Part shown: positions 11,464 to 23,325 of the stretch, piece after piece
How positions within the stretch are numbered: the stretch's first letter is position 1
Layout of the letters: each line of letters begins with the position of its first letter
Source: Symsagittifera roscoffensis
Taxonomy: Eukaryota > Xenacoelomorpha > Acoela > Convolutidae
Assembly: GCF_963678635.1 (NCBI RefSeq)
Contig: NC_087062.1
Coordinates: forward strand, 22,369,789-22,433,788
DNA: 64,000 nucleotides
Direction: 5' to 3'
The notes under the pieces: generated by a model
What the model saw: the letters and a program-made list of their open reading frames with translations, nothing else
Told to the model about the DNA's origin: nothing
The model's database searches: none
Program-made: the position numbers and the translations under genes

Positions 11464-12297
11464 ATTTTAAAATAAATAATTTTTACACCTCTGGATCATT
11501 TTGAACTTTCATTTTTCACAATAACATGCTGACAAAAACGCAACAATTCTAGTTCAGATTCAGCCAATAGGGTTCACTTAAATCCGTCACCTTCTATATC
11601 TCTAACACCAACCTATTAGCCGAAAGATATTGAACTCCAGGCATATCTATAACTATAACTTTACAACCTCCAGGTCAAAAATAAGCAACTCGCTAAAACT
11701 TGACAACTAAAATAAATACCACTATAATATTACAACCCTCCCCTATCTAATAACGCAAAGATCAACAATATTTTCCCAACTCAGACCTCAAAAACCCTCC
11801 AACCAAAAATAACAAGTTAGCCTAAAGTAAAAAAGGACCATAATCATTTGGCCTAAAATACAAATATTTCAAAAATACCCCAGATCACCCGACAAATAAA
11901 AATAAAGCAAAGAAGACCTCCCAAACACCATAAAATCAGCCCCCAACAATTTTTCACAAAACTCAACCAACTTGTCAAAAAATCCATAAATAACTCGACC
12001 ACACTTGAATCTCGCCTCAAACAACAAAAAATATTCGACCAAGAAATCATTCCTTAAAAGCTTTTTTCTCAAACAGTCAATATCTTAAAAAATACAATTT
12101 TAAATCTTTTAATAAAATTTTTCTTACTATTCAAACTTTTGCTCATAATTCTACTTGATACTTTTGAAGCTTTTATAATCATTTTAATGATTTTTTGCAA
12201 CATCTTTTTAATTTTCTACTCCCTATTTGAAATATATCTCCAACTTTCCCAAATCATTGATCATATTCACAGGTACGATTATTCACATTCTATTTAA
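11464..12297 (+). other. Non-coding gap between pol and the downstream genes
   Basis: No conserved frame in the two copies. The region is C-rich on this strand and low in G. It ends in a pyrimidine-rich stretch and a CAG that could serve as a splice acceptor for a subgenomic message of the downstream genes. Confidence 0.5.
12241..12272 (+). promoter_or_regulatory. Candidate splice acceptor for subgenomic mRNA
   Basis: A pyrimidine-containing tract is followed by TATTCACAG at 12264-12272, 25 nt before the membrane ORF. Copy B has TATCCACAG in the same place (AG at 48740-48739). Envelope genes of retroviruses and env-carrying retrotransposons are commonly expressed from a spliced RNA, so the position is sensible. 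The matching donor in the leader is not identified. Confidence 0.35.
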
Positions 12298-12486
12298 ATG
12301 ATACGAACAATTTTTAGTAGAACAGATATTTTTTTATTATTTGTAATATTCATCATATTTTTATCATCCCTAATACTGACAATGTGCAAATGTGTAATAA
12401 AAGCAATAGTCACATTCGCCTTAGCAACAGTCCTTTTAATTCTTTTCATTGAAAAATACTACAATAAAAATAAATCTCCCCACTAG
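12298..12486 (+). CDS. Small membrane protein ORF (62 codons)
   Basis: ATG 12298 to TAG 12484-12486. The product has two hydrophobic helices (residues about 11-30 and 34-51), with a short basic N-terminus and a Lys/Asn-rich C-terminus, so it is a predicted two-pass membrane peptide. In copy B the same gene (ATG at 48714) has one extra base after about 20 codons and loses the second half. It lies directly after the candidate splice acceptor and would be the first gene on a spliced RNA. Function unknown; small hydrophobic accessory proteins exist in many viruses but I claim no homology. Confidence 0.5.
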   Translation: MIRTIFSRTDIFLLFVIFIIFLSSLILTMCKCVIKAIVTFALATVLLILFIEKYYNKNKSPH

Positions 12487-13540
12487 AAAAAATCAATCGA
12501 ACACTTTCAAAAATTGCTAACCAACAATCACAAAATCGGTCTTCACCGACATCATCCCAAGAAAATCCAGCAATACCCACACTACCCAAAACACCCAAAC
12601 ATCCACACGAATTTTTTTTCAAGATAATCCATACACTTTCGAAGAACAACACGCTCGCTTATACGAACCATTAGAACCAGTTCAGCGACAGGCACCTCTA
12701 ATTGAACCAACAAATAATTTGTACCCCACATTACCACAAGAATTAAGCAGAATAAGAAGCATTAGTCAAAACCAAAATACAGTCGAAATAAATAGACAAA
12801 TTATACATCCACGACGAAATAGAAGTTTTCAAACCCCTAGAGTTCATTTTGATATACCCCAATACCAACACCAACTACTTCAGAAAACCCAAGTAGTACA
12901 TTACCAGAAACTCCCCCAATCCTTTCACAACGTAGCACCTCAAGTATACCCTCAGATTACTTAGGTTCAACACCAACATCTGAACAAATACGTGAAGATC
13001 CCTTTAACCCCCCAATCCCACCGCACGACTACCATATTGGGCAACTCATGTACACAAGGTGAACCAAACTTAGTGAATGATCCAATAGATATTTTTACGC
13101 ATACAACACTATCATCATTACCAGAAACATTATCACTACCGTCAACACCATCATTAAGTCAAATTTCACCGACGCTTTTCCCTTTAAATTTTCCAAATAA
13201 CCTCGACGCTAGATATCGAGAACAATCATTAACAAATATCCCTTTACGACTAGATTGGAATACATTCGTAGCACCCCCACCATTATTTGGACAACATCAA
13301 GAAAGTAACCGACTCCAAAGTTGGGCACTCAATATATTACAATATAGACAAGATATCCACGAAGATATTCGAGAGCACAATATCCAAATACTTCAACAAA
13401 ATAATCTCCAATTAAAATTTGAAATCACAATCAAACTAAGTATTATTGTTCAACACCCTTTTCCTCTAAACCCACCAAATATAACAGCTCAATCATTACC
13501 AAAAGAAAGTACATTGTTCACAAATTTCAAACGGAAATAA
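12473..13540 (+). pseudogene. ORF3, Pro/Ser/Thr-rich protein, broken in copy A
   Basis: The frame lies +1 relative to the membrane ORF and opens at about 12473. Pieces 12719-12964 and 12992-13540 belong to it, with a stop near 12962. The protein is Pro/Ser/Thr/Gln-rich in its first two thirds, followed by a more structured part with a RLDWNTF segment, a tryptophan and a helical stretch. At about 13505 this copy has a deletion joining ORF3 directly into the envelope-like gene. See the copy B entry for the intact form, which contains no methionine. Confidence 0.6.
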
Positions 13541-15828
13541 AAATCGACTTGACCACGAATCGTTTTACCAAAGTAACATTGAAAGACTTTTACATCTAAG
13601 CCCCGACGATTGTAAAAACGAATTACTCAGACTAAATCTAACAAGAAATAAAAACACAGACAGAACAATAGTAAATTTTCATGTCTTTGCCGATTCTGTA
13701 CATCAAGCAGAACTTGAACGATATCAAGGACATATTCAATTAGACGAAAAATATCCATATAACGGCGCACACGGAAGATTAACTTATGACATACACGATA
13801 AACACTGGATACCACACATTGGAATAAATGATCCTTCAAACTGCAAAGCAGACACAAAAAATAAAGGATATCAACAAATAATGTTTTTTTTTCGATTGAA
13901 AAGTACAACTTGAAAAATTACAACTCACACTAGATTTAACTGACAACACCATGATCTATCAAGCAATTAGATTACCTTTCAAGAATGATCAAGGTTTTTG
14001 TGACCCTACAACAAGGACCCAAGCAACAACTGTTTGGTTTCCCGAAGATACATGCACAACATTTCAAGTAGCAAAAATACACGCTCGAATGATAAAATTT
14101 CATGAAAAATATTTTATTGAATCAATCCCATACGAACAAGTGAACCCATCTCGAAAACAAAGTAATGATTTTAGAAACATTCATGATATAGAAAATAAAC
14201 TAACACGCTTTCAACTATATCAAGAAACAGAATTCGCTTGTAAATATAGCAATCCACTTTTCGAAAAACAATACTCTGAATTACTAGTCGAATACGAAAA
14301 AGGTTTAGACATGACCACTGGAAAAAAAATGACCCTTATGCCACAAGTCACCCTATTAACGAAGGAACATCATACGTACCAGTTAACCTTTATAAAAGCA
14401 CAGGTCAACCTTTGGAAAACTAAAACCACATGACAGTAAAAGCACACGTTTACAAGAACTATCACTAATGAATAGCACCTATTTTGGTAATATTCATTAT
14501 AATATCCACTTAGATATGAAATTAGACTACACAATTAGTCGAATTTTTCAGGAAATGTCACTCTCCGAATTAGAGACACTTCATCAACTATGCGAATTAG
14601 AAAGAACTCAAATCTTACAATCACTCGCATTAGCAGTACTAAAAATACCTTACGCAGGATACTTATTATCAGGAAACAGATCAAATTTTCTTGACTATGA
14701 AGGAAACATTTTATGGTTCTATACTTGCACCAAAAAAGTATCACCATTATATGTTTTTGAAGACAAACATTGTTACAAAAGAATCCCTATATTCTATAAA
14801 AATAAAGTACATTTTGTCGACACACTTTCAGGACGAACATATTTTTGGGATACCGCAGTCCCACGTGGATCAAAAAATAGCCACAATGTAGTACAATTAA
14901 ATCCTGATGAAGATAAATACTATCTCCTTACACCATACCCTACGTTAATGCAATAACTCAAAAAATTTTCACCCGAAAGCATCAGAGCTATTGCTCGTAA
15001 TCCAAATATTGATTTACAATCAATTGGAATATATTCTAATCAGATATCCAACATCACATTAGAACACATCAATATCAAGAATTATTAACACAAATGGACA
15101 CTATACAAAGACAGTCAATTGACCAGAATTTAAGAACCGAAACCGCAGGATTCGCAGATATTTATACACAAGAATATAGCGGATATTTTAAAGATATCAA
15201 AGACTACATATATTTCAACGGTGAAAAATACAGACCACAGGATATTTCACCTATAAATATTTTTAGTTTTGTCACATTAAAGAACGAAATTCTAGCTTTT
15301 CTAGGATGGCCCTATTACATCTTAGAAAAATTAACTATCTTATACGCCATGTTTAATTTTATAGAATTTCTTTTCTAACTGCTAAAAGGAATCTATAACA
15401 AATGCGCTATACACACACAGGTAAACAGACAAGCAAGTGTAGCACGTATTCTATTTGCAGGATTTTTTGGAATTTTTTCATCATCAATAAACAAAATACT
15501 TTTAGATGCACAAATAAAAGAATATAATACAAAAATATCCACAAGACCAAATACATATAATGAAGAACATAATAATGTAGACACAACACCTACAGCACCA
15601 AAGATACCAACCCTACCACAAAACCATCCATTATCATTAGTTCCCCGTAATTTTCGAAACCTTGCAATCACACATAATCCAAGTTTTAGACCAAATGCAA
15701 CACAAAATCCCATCCAACACATAATGACACATCATTCACAAAATGATAATACCTATGAAAAAATTATAGAACAACCTCACACCACCACTATTCAATCTCA
15801 AAATAATCATTTTTTTAGCCCACGATGA
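13541..15828 (+). pseudogene. Envelope-like glycoprotein, N-terminus deleted and frames broken
   Basis: Pieces at about 13541-13915, 13951-14433, 14468-14956, 14957-15055 and 15094-15378, then on to the TGA at 15826-15828. Compared with copy B, about 400 bp are missing, covering the signal peptide and roughly the first 95 residues of this gene together with the end of ORF3. The Cys/Trp pattern of the ectodomain (for example a WFPEDTCTTF block at about 14035) and the C-terminal hydrophobic helix (near 15300-15380) remain. Stops include TAA at 14954-14956 and 15376-15378. Confidence 0.7.
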
Positions 15829-17638
15829 GCCGACAACTTGGATCCCTCCATCGCTCAAATTTCCACGCAGCCAACCTCCAAACTCCAATCCCAATCATAC
15901 CACTTTTTGCTTTCCCACCACCCGATTTTCCGATTATTAATATATCATCAAGCACGAATTCTGATACTAACTCAGATATTTCAGTTTTATATTCTATCTT
16001 AAAATTTAATAACTCTAATGTACAAACCCCCGACGAATTTGCAGACTCCGAACCATCTCCCTCAAATTATACCCAGAGACCAACTCCTCAGTTTTTTCAA
16101 AACCCCCTTTTCAACCAATCCCATCAAATCATACACTCCCATCCATTTCCACTCCTTCTTACGCTTCCCAAGTAACCCCAACCTATTCTCCACTTCATTC
16201 CGACAGATCATATAATAATTCCCCAGATACACCCCAAATTTTCCAGTAGCTTGAGAATTTTATAACCTTACAACAACAATTAATACACCCCAACGCCCTT
16301 TCAATACATCAACTATCATTCACATTAACATCCTCAAATCCACCTACTCCCACACCCTCCTCAGCTTACACTCCATCATTAGCACAATCATCCACATCCA
16401 CCGAAACGCCAACTAGCACTCACAGAGCTTATCGCACTTTTAAACGAAAATTCCCAAATCACCCATCCCCGACCAAACCCGGAACAGCCCGCGAATATAT
16501 TAATCACCCGCAACATACAAACACGAAAAATTTTCTTGCAATCACCTTACCCTCATTTCCGCAATATACATTAAACACACCTAACGATACTAATGACACA
16601 CGCAATTCTGTAGATGAACATGTTTTAATGCCAACACTTCATTGGACAGCTTATTATAATTTTACTAACCCCCTTTGCCTACCACTAACTAATAATCATG
16701 ACAGCATAGAAAAGAACAAAGACATGTTATACAGACTCACCACAACACTAACACCTCGACAATTTACTTACGTTGGATATAAAAAGTTACTAAAAACATT
16801 CACTGCACCCCGAGCTAACGAATTTGCAATAGAATATTACGATCATAATATCATTCGACCTAATCAAGACCATGTTTAGATCAAGACCGCTTCGCAAACC
16901 CGCAACTAACAGAAAAATTTTTCATCAAAACATCATACGTATTCACACTTAATATTTTTGATAGAAAGAATGACCACATTATTTCAGAATCACTAGTTGA
17001 TATTCAAGCATACGAGAGCTTTTATGATAAATTTCAGTTATTCTCACTAACCTTTCACTTTCTTTCACCACAGGAACGCAATTTGCACTGTTCCCACGAT
17101 ATTATATTACGCACTAAACAAACGCACACATATACATTCTATCGTTTTATACAAAATCATTTTGATTTGCACACCCCATCAAGACAACCTCACCATCGTT
17201 TTCAGTTTCTTAACTCAAAGTACACATCACCATTTTTCCTTAATTTTACGTATTGCATCAAAGAAACTAACCTCCACGGTATCCTCCGCAACTATGACCC
17301 AGTTACCCAAATGTATATATTCTGTCCCATCACGAAGACCTTCAATGCCGAAGAATTCAGACCCTTCCTTATCCCGCATGAAATTATCCAGCCTATTGAA
17401 ATACCCATATTAGAATTTATTCACAATACTAAATATAATCATAAAATATATAACCTCATTCAAAACACACCTTATGAGTTTGCAGTAGGCACCGAAGAAC
17501 TAAACACCATTAAAGCACTTCAATTGCTTTGGCCACTGCTACAAACTAAAAACATCATACGCATACTAGCCAAATTACTAACAACATCAGATATGATACA
17601 CGACATCTTCCCCCCACGGCTTTTTTCCAGATGATTAA
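15825..17638 (+). pseudogene. ORF5, unknown protein, broken in copy A
   Basis: ATG 15825 overlaps the envelope TGA as ATGA. Pieces 15825-16175, 16628-16879 and 17083-17634 correspond to the intact 602-codon ORF5 of copy B. Stops and frameshifts occur near 16170, 16245, 16879 and 17625. The TAA at 17636-17638 is three bases before a perfect splice donor. No domain recognised. Confidence 0.75.
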
Positions 17639-17641
17639 CAG

Positions 17642-17726
17642 GTAAGTATAATTTAAAAATACTCTTCACTAATAAATTTAAATTAGTACTAACCATTTTT
17701 TATCAATGTTTGATTTATATTTCTAG
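17642..17726 (+). other. Predicted 85-bp intron just after the ORF5 stop
   Basis: CAG|GTAAGTATA at 17639-17650 is a near-ideal donor, and TATATTTCTAG ending at 17726 is a good acceptor. Copy B has the same arrangement (42957-42871, 87 bp) although the intron body has diverged. The stop codon lies 3 nt upstream of the donor, so it would not lie upstream of the junction by the distance that normally triggers nonsense-mediated decay. Confidence 0.5.
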
Positions 17727-19238
17727 TCTTCACACCACGATCATCTACAAAACAGAAAAGAAAAAAATACAAACTTGTTAAATTATCTTCAAATTAATTA
17801 ATTTCTTGCACTAAATAATGTAATAAAATTCATACCAAATGTAGTAATTTTATTTATCAATTATTTCCCCATGAAGCAGTAAACTTAGTTAAGATGAAAA
17901 TTTATAATTTTTAAATTTCCCCAAAACGCAGTAAAATTCAAATTCAATGCAATAAATTCATAAAATGAGAAAGCAGTACTAACCTTTTCAAATATTTTTA
18001 TTCACTCGCACAAGAATTTTATCCAAACTCGCACAGCTCGCCCACGAAGAATTGTTTAAATAATGATTTTGAGTTTCAAGCTTTCACTATCAACAACTCT
18101 AACACACAATAACAAGTTTCAAACTTTCCTTTAACCCGGTTGGAAAGGAATTATTTACTAAACCAAACTAACCAACGCAGCTTACTAAACACCACAAATC
18201 ATAAAATAACAGCATGACTAAGAAAAGCAAACCAACAGTACCCAAACCGGATTAACCCAGTTTAAAACTGGATAATTTATTCTTTTGAAGACTATTATAA
18301 AGTCTAAGAAAGAACTCATAAAACACAAAAAAGTCGCAAGACAAACCATACCAAAAACAATTTGATTTTTGAAAAAAGGACACAACCAAAGTAACATAAG
18401 AAAGACCAACATAAACCCAACATAAAACGTTATCACATAACAGGACCTCTCAAAGAAACAGCATGAAATCATACTCCCACACTGGCCTAACCCACCTGAG
18501 AGGAAGTCCTGAGCATGCTCTATAGCCGGCCTAACCCACCGCGCTACATCCACGCTTTGTGACCACATTCCTGTTTTTAATAGGAGGTACTCAAGGGTGA
18601 GTAACTCTTCAAAGTAACCAAACTAAAACAAAACGCTTTTGTGAAAACAACTAACTAAAATCATGATTAAAAAATTGAATTAACATAATTTTATAAAATA
18701 AAAGTCATACTTTGCAGTATATAGATCAATACACAACAACAAAGACGAACATCTAAAGACTAGATGATCGCATTACACTCGAACAAAGAATGGCTAAGCA
18801 CAACCGACATGCCGTCCACAATCACAACTCAAAGGATTTAGAGTACGATTTGACTTCGCAGAAAAGGACTTTACTGAACTAGAACAATGACCACCTCGAT
18901 GATCAAGTATACGTACAGATCCGAGTTACAAGGCATCCCTTCCACACACGATCTTCACGCCATTCCCAGACGAGATTGCACACAAAACAAGTTCTCTACA
19001 TAATACAGAAAAAACTGTCATAGCAAACCATTTCGAAATCGGATTGATTTCATTGGGGATCACAGTCGTTGTCGAATGACGACATAACAATTTCCTATCC
19101 ATAATTCCAGCGTCCTGGAACGTTCTTCTCCAAGAGGAACCGGATAAGAAAATGATGTTCGCCAAATACCAACGTTCATCATCCATCCTTCAAATTGCAG
19201 AAACATAGTTCTAAAAAACTCTGTAATCCCCGGATGTG
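17727..19238 (+). other. 3' region of copy A, no sense gene
   Basis: About 1.5 kb with no conserved sense frame, more diverged from copy B than the coding part. A short frame on the opposite strand (19186-18926) has a partial counterpart in copy B (41422-41613). Near 18490-18560, on the reverse strand, is a sequence resembling the 5' half of a tRNA (a box A-like TAGCGCGGTGGGTTAGG). Both are weak. Confidence 0.4.
19228..19238 (+). promoter_or_regulatory. Candidate polypurine tract region
   Basis: The bases directly before the 3' LTR read CCCCGGATGTG here and ACCCGGATGGG in copy B. This is where plus-strand priming must occur, but the purine run is short and imperfect. Confidence 0.3.
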
Positions 19239-19648
19239 TGGAACTTGATCTAAACTACATTTTATTATTGGATAAATTAAATATTTTACTACTGTAAAAT
19301 ATTTAATATTAACCAATCATAATCCATCTAACTAACAACCCACTTATTTGTAAGTGCTGAAATTACTTGTAATTTCAGCAACAGAGAGATTTGAATTTAA
19401 CTTAGAAATTAGTTGCCTCTCCAAGAGAACTTCAGCTGCCGCAATAAGCCAGTATACTCTAGATCTATTGAGCCTAGCAGAGACTAGTTAAACACCCTGA
19501 GACTAGTAGATATAAGAGTAAGATTAGGATCGGTATTAGACTAAGAAGTTGCATGAATCTATCCGGCCGAAAATAAGATAGCGTGACGAGCAGACCGTGT
19601 ACCCTATCCGAAATTACTCTATGAGTTAACCACATCCATCTTAATTCA
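19239..19648 (+). repeat. 3' LTR of copy A
   Basis: Same length as the 5' LTR (410 bp) with about 10 substitutions by eye, mostly C/T or G/A. One of them changes the AATAAA to AATAAG, which would weaken polyadenylation. The last bases read AATTCA instead of AACTCA. Confidence 0.93.
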
Positions 19649-19804
19649 AATTTTACAACTACGGCAGCGACGAAATTGACCGGTTTCGCGGGAGCCCCCT
19701 TTCAAATAAAAACAGAACAGTCAGATGAGGATTTCGAAGCAATCGACAAACGGGAAATGGATCAGACCAAAGAAAAGGAAAACGTTCCAAGGGAGAGAAG
19801 GTAG
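19649..19804 (+). pseudogene. Interrupted open frame, right part
   Basis: After the duplicated AATT, the frame of 992-1160 continues in phase for about 50 codons to TAG 19802-19804. The product is Thr/Ala-rich, then Glu/Asp/Lys-rich. Product unknown. Confidence 0.4.
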
Positions 19805-20639
19805 ATGCTATAAAAGGGGCGGATAATCAACAAACGGCCATGTCTACAAGCGGCCATCGCTTGAAGCCGGAGTGGCATCAGAATAACGTAAATTACATCA
19901 GAATTACGTATATAGTGCATAACAACACCGAGAATCTGTTGTTATGATGCATAACAACATTAATTTTCGGCTTGTTGGAATGGTTATCCTTTTTCGGCTT
20001 TCAATAGATGCAATAGTTTATTTAGGAGAGTAATATTATACAGACAGGTAAATAATAAACCGTATGTACAAATCAAACCCACCAAGGATCATGAAAAAAC
20101 CTATGACAGAAGTTGCGAGATAATATCCGACTTGATGATTCAAAAAAATAAATCTAGAAGATCTCCATTATCTTTAAGAAACAATGAAAACAATTTTTTG
20201 AAATACCCATATAGTTGATGCTCAGTTAATCGGCTTGTTGGCACTTCGGCTTGTTGGCCTACCACCATGAAAGGAGTAACTGAGGAATAAAGTGGGACTT
20301 TAAAAACATACCTAAAATTGAAAAAGGACTAGGTAAAGGTTAAGGAGAGCACTTAAGAGCACTCCAACTGGAATAATCCAAGGGCAGAAGAGTTAGAGTT
20401 CGACGATCCAGGGGAGATCCGTCACAGCTTCAGCTAGCTCTGTGTATTACCTTCGCCCGGTTGATTAGTCCCCTGTTAAAGAATATAAAGAGTGCAATGT
20501 AAGTTGGTATGTAAGCTGATAGTTACTTGCTCGCATGAAAGATTAGATTCATCGTCCTGAAATGTTCTTCAATTTTAGTGAATAGATTTTCGTTGTCCAG
20601 TTTTTGTCATTAGTTGTTGTACTTTTGGCGTTCATTTTT
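19805..20639. other. No gene seen
   Basis: AT-rich sequence with short direct repeats such as CGGCTTGTTGG (near 19970, 20233 and 20250). No coding region supported. Confidence 0.4.
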
Positions 20640-21310
20640 TTCTTCTTTTTGTTTGTTCAGTTCTCTTGATATCTACTAATATTACCGTCGGCGAGACGAA
20701 AAAACTATCCGAGCAATCCTCTAGTTGTTTGATATGTTTTTGTTTTAGAAGTTTGTTTATTTCCACGTCCATTTTTTTCTGCGATGTTACCGGGGGATTC
20801 TGAGGATTCACCTATCGACAAGTTTGCTGGACCCCGAAGTCATTCTCATTTCTCCTATTTTAAATATGGATATCTGAGAAAAACTTTTCATCCACAGCTA
20901 AGTTTCTTGTCCGTTAATTCTAATGGGAGTTGTTCGCCCGCTACTTCATTTCGGTTTTTCGCTTCGCTTGTGCAGACCGTATTGCCCCTACTGCGGTGGA
21001 TTATCCGATCCGACCAGGCTTTCGTAATGCGACGTGTGGTCTCCTCCCTCACATGATCGTCGAGCTTCTGATTCTCCTGTCCTTTCCGACTGCTCTCCAT
21101 CTTCTATACCTAATTTTTTAACCCTGGAGGTACGATCAAAATGTCCCATTTTTGACAGACCTTACAGGATTTTCCATTTGCTGGACGTCTAGCCATTTGC
21201 TCTGCTGTAAAACCTGGTTGGTCTTAATTGTAGCACCTGTGATTAGTTTTGTTCGCTTCTCGCGAGTTTATCAATTCTCATGGCACTGTTCCCGCTTCAA
21301 AGTAAACTTG
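20640..21310 (-). mobile_element. Degraded Ty3/gypsy-type gag-pol relic
   Basis: Read on the minus strand, about 21190-21120 shows a zinc-knuckle-like start (CKVCQKW) interrupted by a frameshift. Around 20770-20690 there is a segment typical of the start of Ty3 RT: a helix EINKLLKQKHI, then a FFVSPTVI block. Frames are broken by several stops. It is a different and much older element from copies A and B. Confidence 0.5.
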
Positions 21311-23325
21311 AAGGGGTTCAAAAGTCAAATATCCAGAGGTGTGAGATGTAAAAATGTGGGATAAGGAGTCTGTGGGTTGGATTTGTCCCCCAAGTCAATC
21401 CATAAAACGAAAGTAAATCCAAAAAGTTGAGCAATATCAAAAAAAACTTATAAATAAATTTTTTTTTAAAGATTATACTGTTCTGATTGGTATAGACAAA
21501 ATATAATTACATGTAACGCTACCAAAATGCGAAAGGTTATGCGACCATTTAGCGATATATTTTAAAAATTTTAATTTTTCTAGTGCTATAGTATCAAAAA
21601 TCATCACTAATTTATCTATGAATGACCATGAAAAATGCGTTAAGACATCGACTTATGAATTAAAATGGAGTCATTCACGAAAATTTTCTCAAGACTGGAT
21701 TATAAATTTTTCATCGATGCTTGTTCCTGGTAAGTCAATCCGGGAGAAAAAAGTTATACTAAATTAAATATAATTAGCTAGATTCTCACCACCTCACGCC
21801 CAGTTTGCCTAAGTTACAAACCAGCAAAACTGCAACACCGCAATGGCGTTTCTGCAGCTCTAGGTCAATTGGAATCAATCACTAATAAGATGACAAGTTG
21901 ACCAAAACTTTTCATCAAACAATTTCGAATATTGAAAATTATCTTATCATACCTTTCCATACAATTCCATACGTTAAAAAAATTTTAAAATCTATTTGAC
22001 AAACATTATTTCATATATGAAAATTGTATGACAAGCTTTTTCCATAAACCAAAAAAAAACTTCTTCTTTTGGAATTTTAACTTCTGAAATTTTTTGAGTC
22101 GTGTTCGTAAACGAAGGCATGTAACAATATATTTGTGTATCCAGGAATGCGTTGTGTACACAGGATATTAGAAAAATAAAAAAAATTATTTGAGTTCAAA
22201 CTTCGTTTTGAGGTTGAAAAAAATATATATTTGTGTATCCAGGATGCGTTGTGTACACAGGAAATTAGAAAAATAAAAAAAAATATTGGAGTTCAAACTT
22301 CGTTTTGAGGTTGAAAAAAATATATATTTTTTTCCTGGGGCAACTTCAAAATAACTTGAAAAACTTTGCCTATAATACAGCTTCAAGATATGGGAATTGC
22401 ATGATAAGCATTTCTTCCATACACTTGAGGGATGAAACTGTATGATAAGCAAGTTTGGTGTATGGTAGTCAACCCGGGTTTTTTGCAAGGTTGCTTGAAT
22501 CAGAGCAACGTTCTGAGTGATACTAATACCTTTTAAGGTACCGGCAGTAATTTTTTTATACTTGAACATCTTTATCGACTTAAATTTTTTTCAAACTTTC
22601 TTTGTTGTAAATATGATCTATGTCTCACGAATTAATTTATTTGGCAGAATTAGGCCGTAAATGATTTGATACAAAAACGAAACCAATTTTTTTTGAGCTC
22701 AGGATATTAATATCGTCAGATGTTAAAGAAATTTTTATCAAAACATTCTATTGAAAAGTTGAAATTGGTCTGAAAAAAAAACACGAAGCATAAGTATTCC
22801 GTCACAAATTGAAACGAAAACTCAAAACTCAGAACTTCTAAGCTTTTTTTGATAGCAGTCCAGTCCAATTACTCCTTTCAAAAATCTGAAACGTGAAGTT
22901 CCCGCAAAATGAGAACTTTGGCGGCGTCGGTTTTTTTCTTCCAATCAAACTCATCAATTTTACACACGTTTAAACTATTTATAAAATTTTTGTTTGTATT
23001 ATGGGGGATGTTAGTTTGGTATTACTTTTGAACTGCAAAATCTGTCTGAGCCAAAATTTGTCAACTTGTAACTCTTCGACTAGCATGCTGTTCATTGATA
23101 AAACCCAAGTTCATGTTCAATATTCTTTTGTCATTTGGGTCAGCAATTGAAACAATCTTTGTTTGTGTTCGTACTTAGCTATTGAAATGAATGAACAAAT
23201 GAATAGATTATTCACATATCTGAAGCAGTACATGTTTGATTAATTGCCCAAAAATTGAAAATAACTAAATTAAGAATAACTAAACCAATTGCCCAAAGAA
23301 AAAAATTACCCAAATTTCTTGAAAA
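21311..23325. other. Intergenic region upstream of the transporter gene
   Basis: AT-rich with homopolymer runs and one local tandem duplication (22129-22326). The promoter of the downstream gene presumably lies here, but I see no clear core element. Confidence 0.4.
22129..22326 (+). repeat. Tandem duplication, two 98-bp units
   Basis: Units at 22129-22226 and 22227-22326, both starting ATATTTGTGTATCCAGG and nearly identical, each with an internal GTGTACACAGG. Confidence 0.85.

Larger units (their letters stand above)
1161..19648 (+). mobile_element. Giant Ty3/gypsy-type LTR retroelement, copy A
   Basis: A full-length insertion: direct LTRs at both ends (1161-1570 and 19239-19648), TG/CA termini, and the 4-bp target duplication AATT at 1157-1160 and 19649-19652. 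The order PR-RT-RNase H-IN, the RT and RNase H motifs, and a GPY-like module after the integrase core place it in the Ty3/gypsy lineage. At 18.5 kb it is several times longer than a usual 5-8 kb member. The excess comes from a long leader, a Gag of about 1,170 codons, and about 6 kb of genes after pol, including an envelope-like gene. By eye I count about 10 differences between its LTRs in 410 bp. Most frames are broken, so it is the older and inactive copy. Confidence 0.93.

Noticed and set aside
20784-21121. Plus-strand frames in 20784-21121 as a host gene
   Set aside because: The informative reading is on the minus strand, where zinc-knuckle and RT-like segments of an old Ty3 element are seen.
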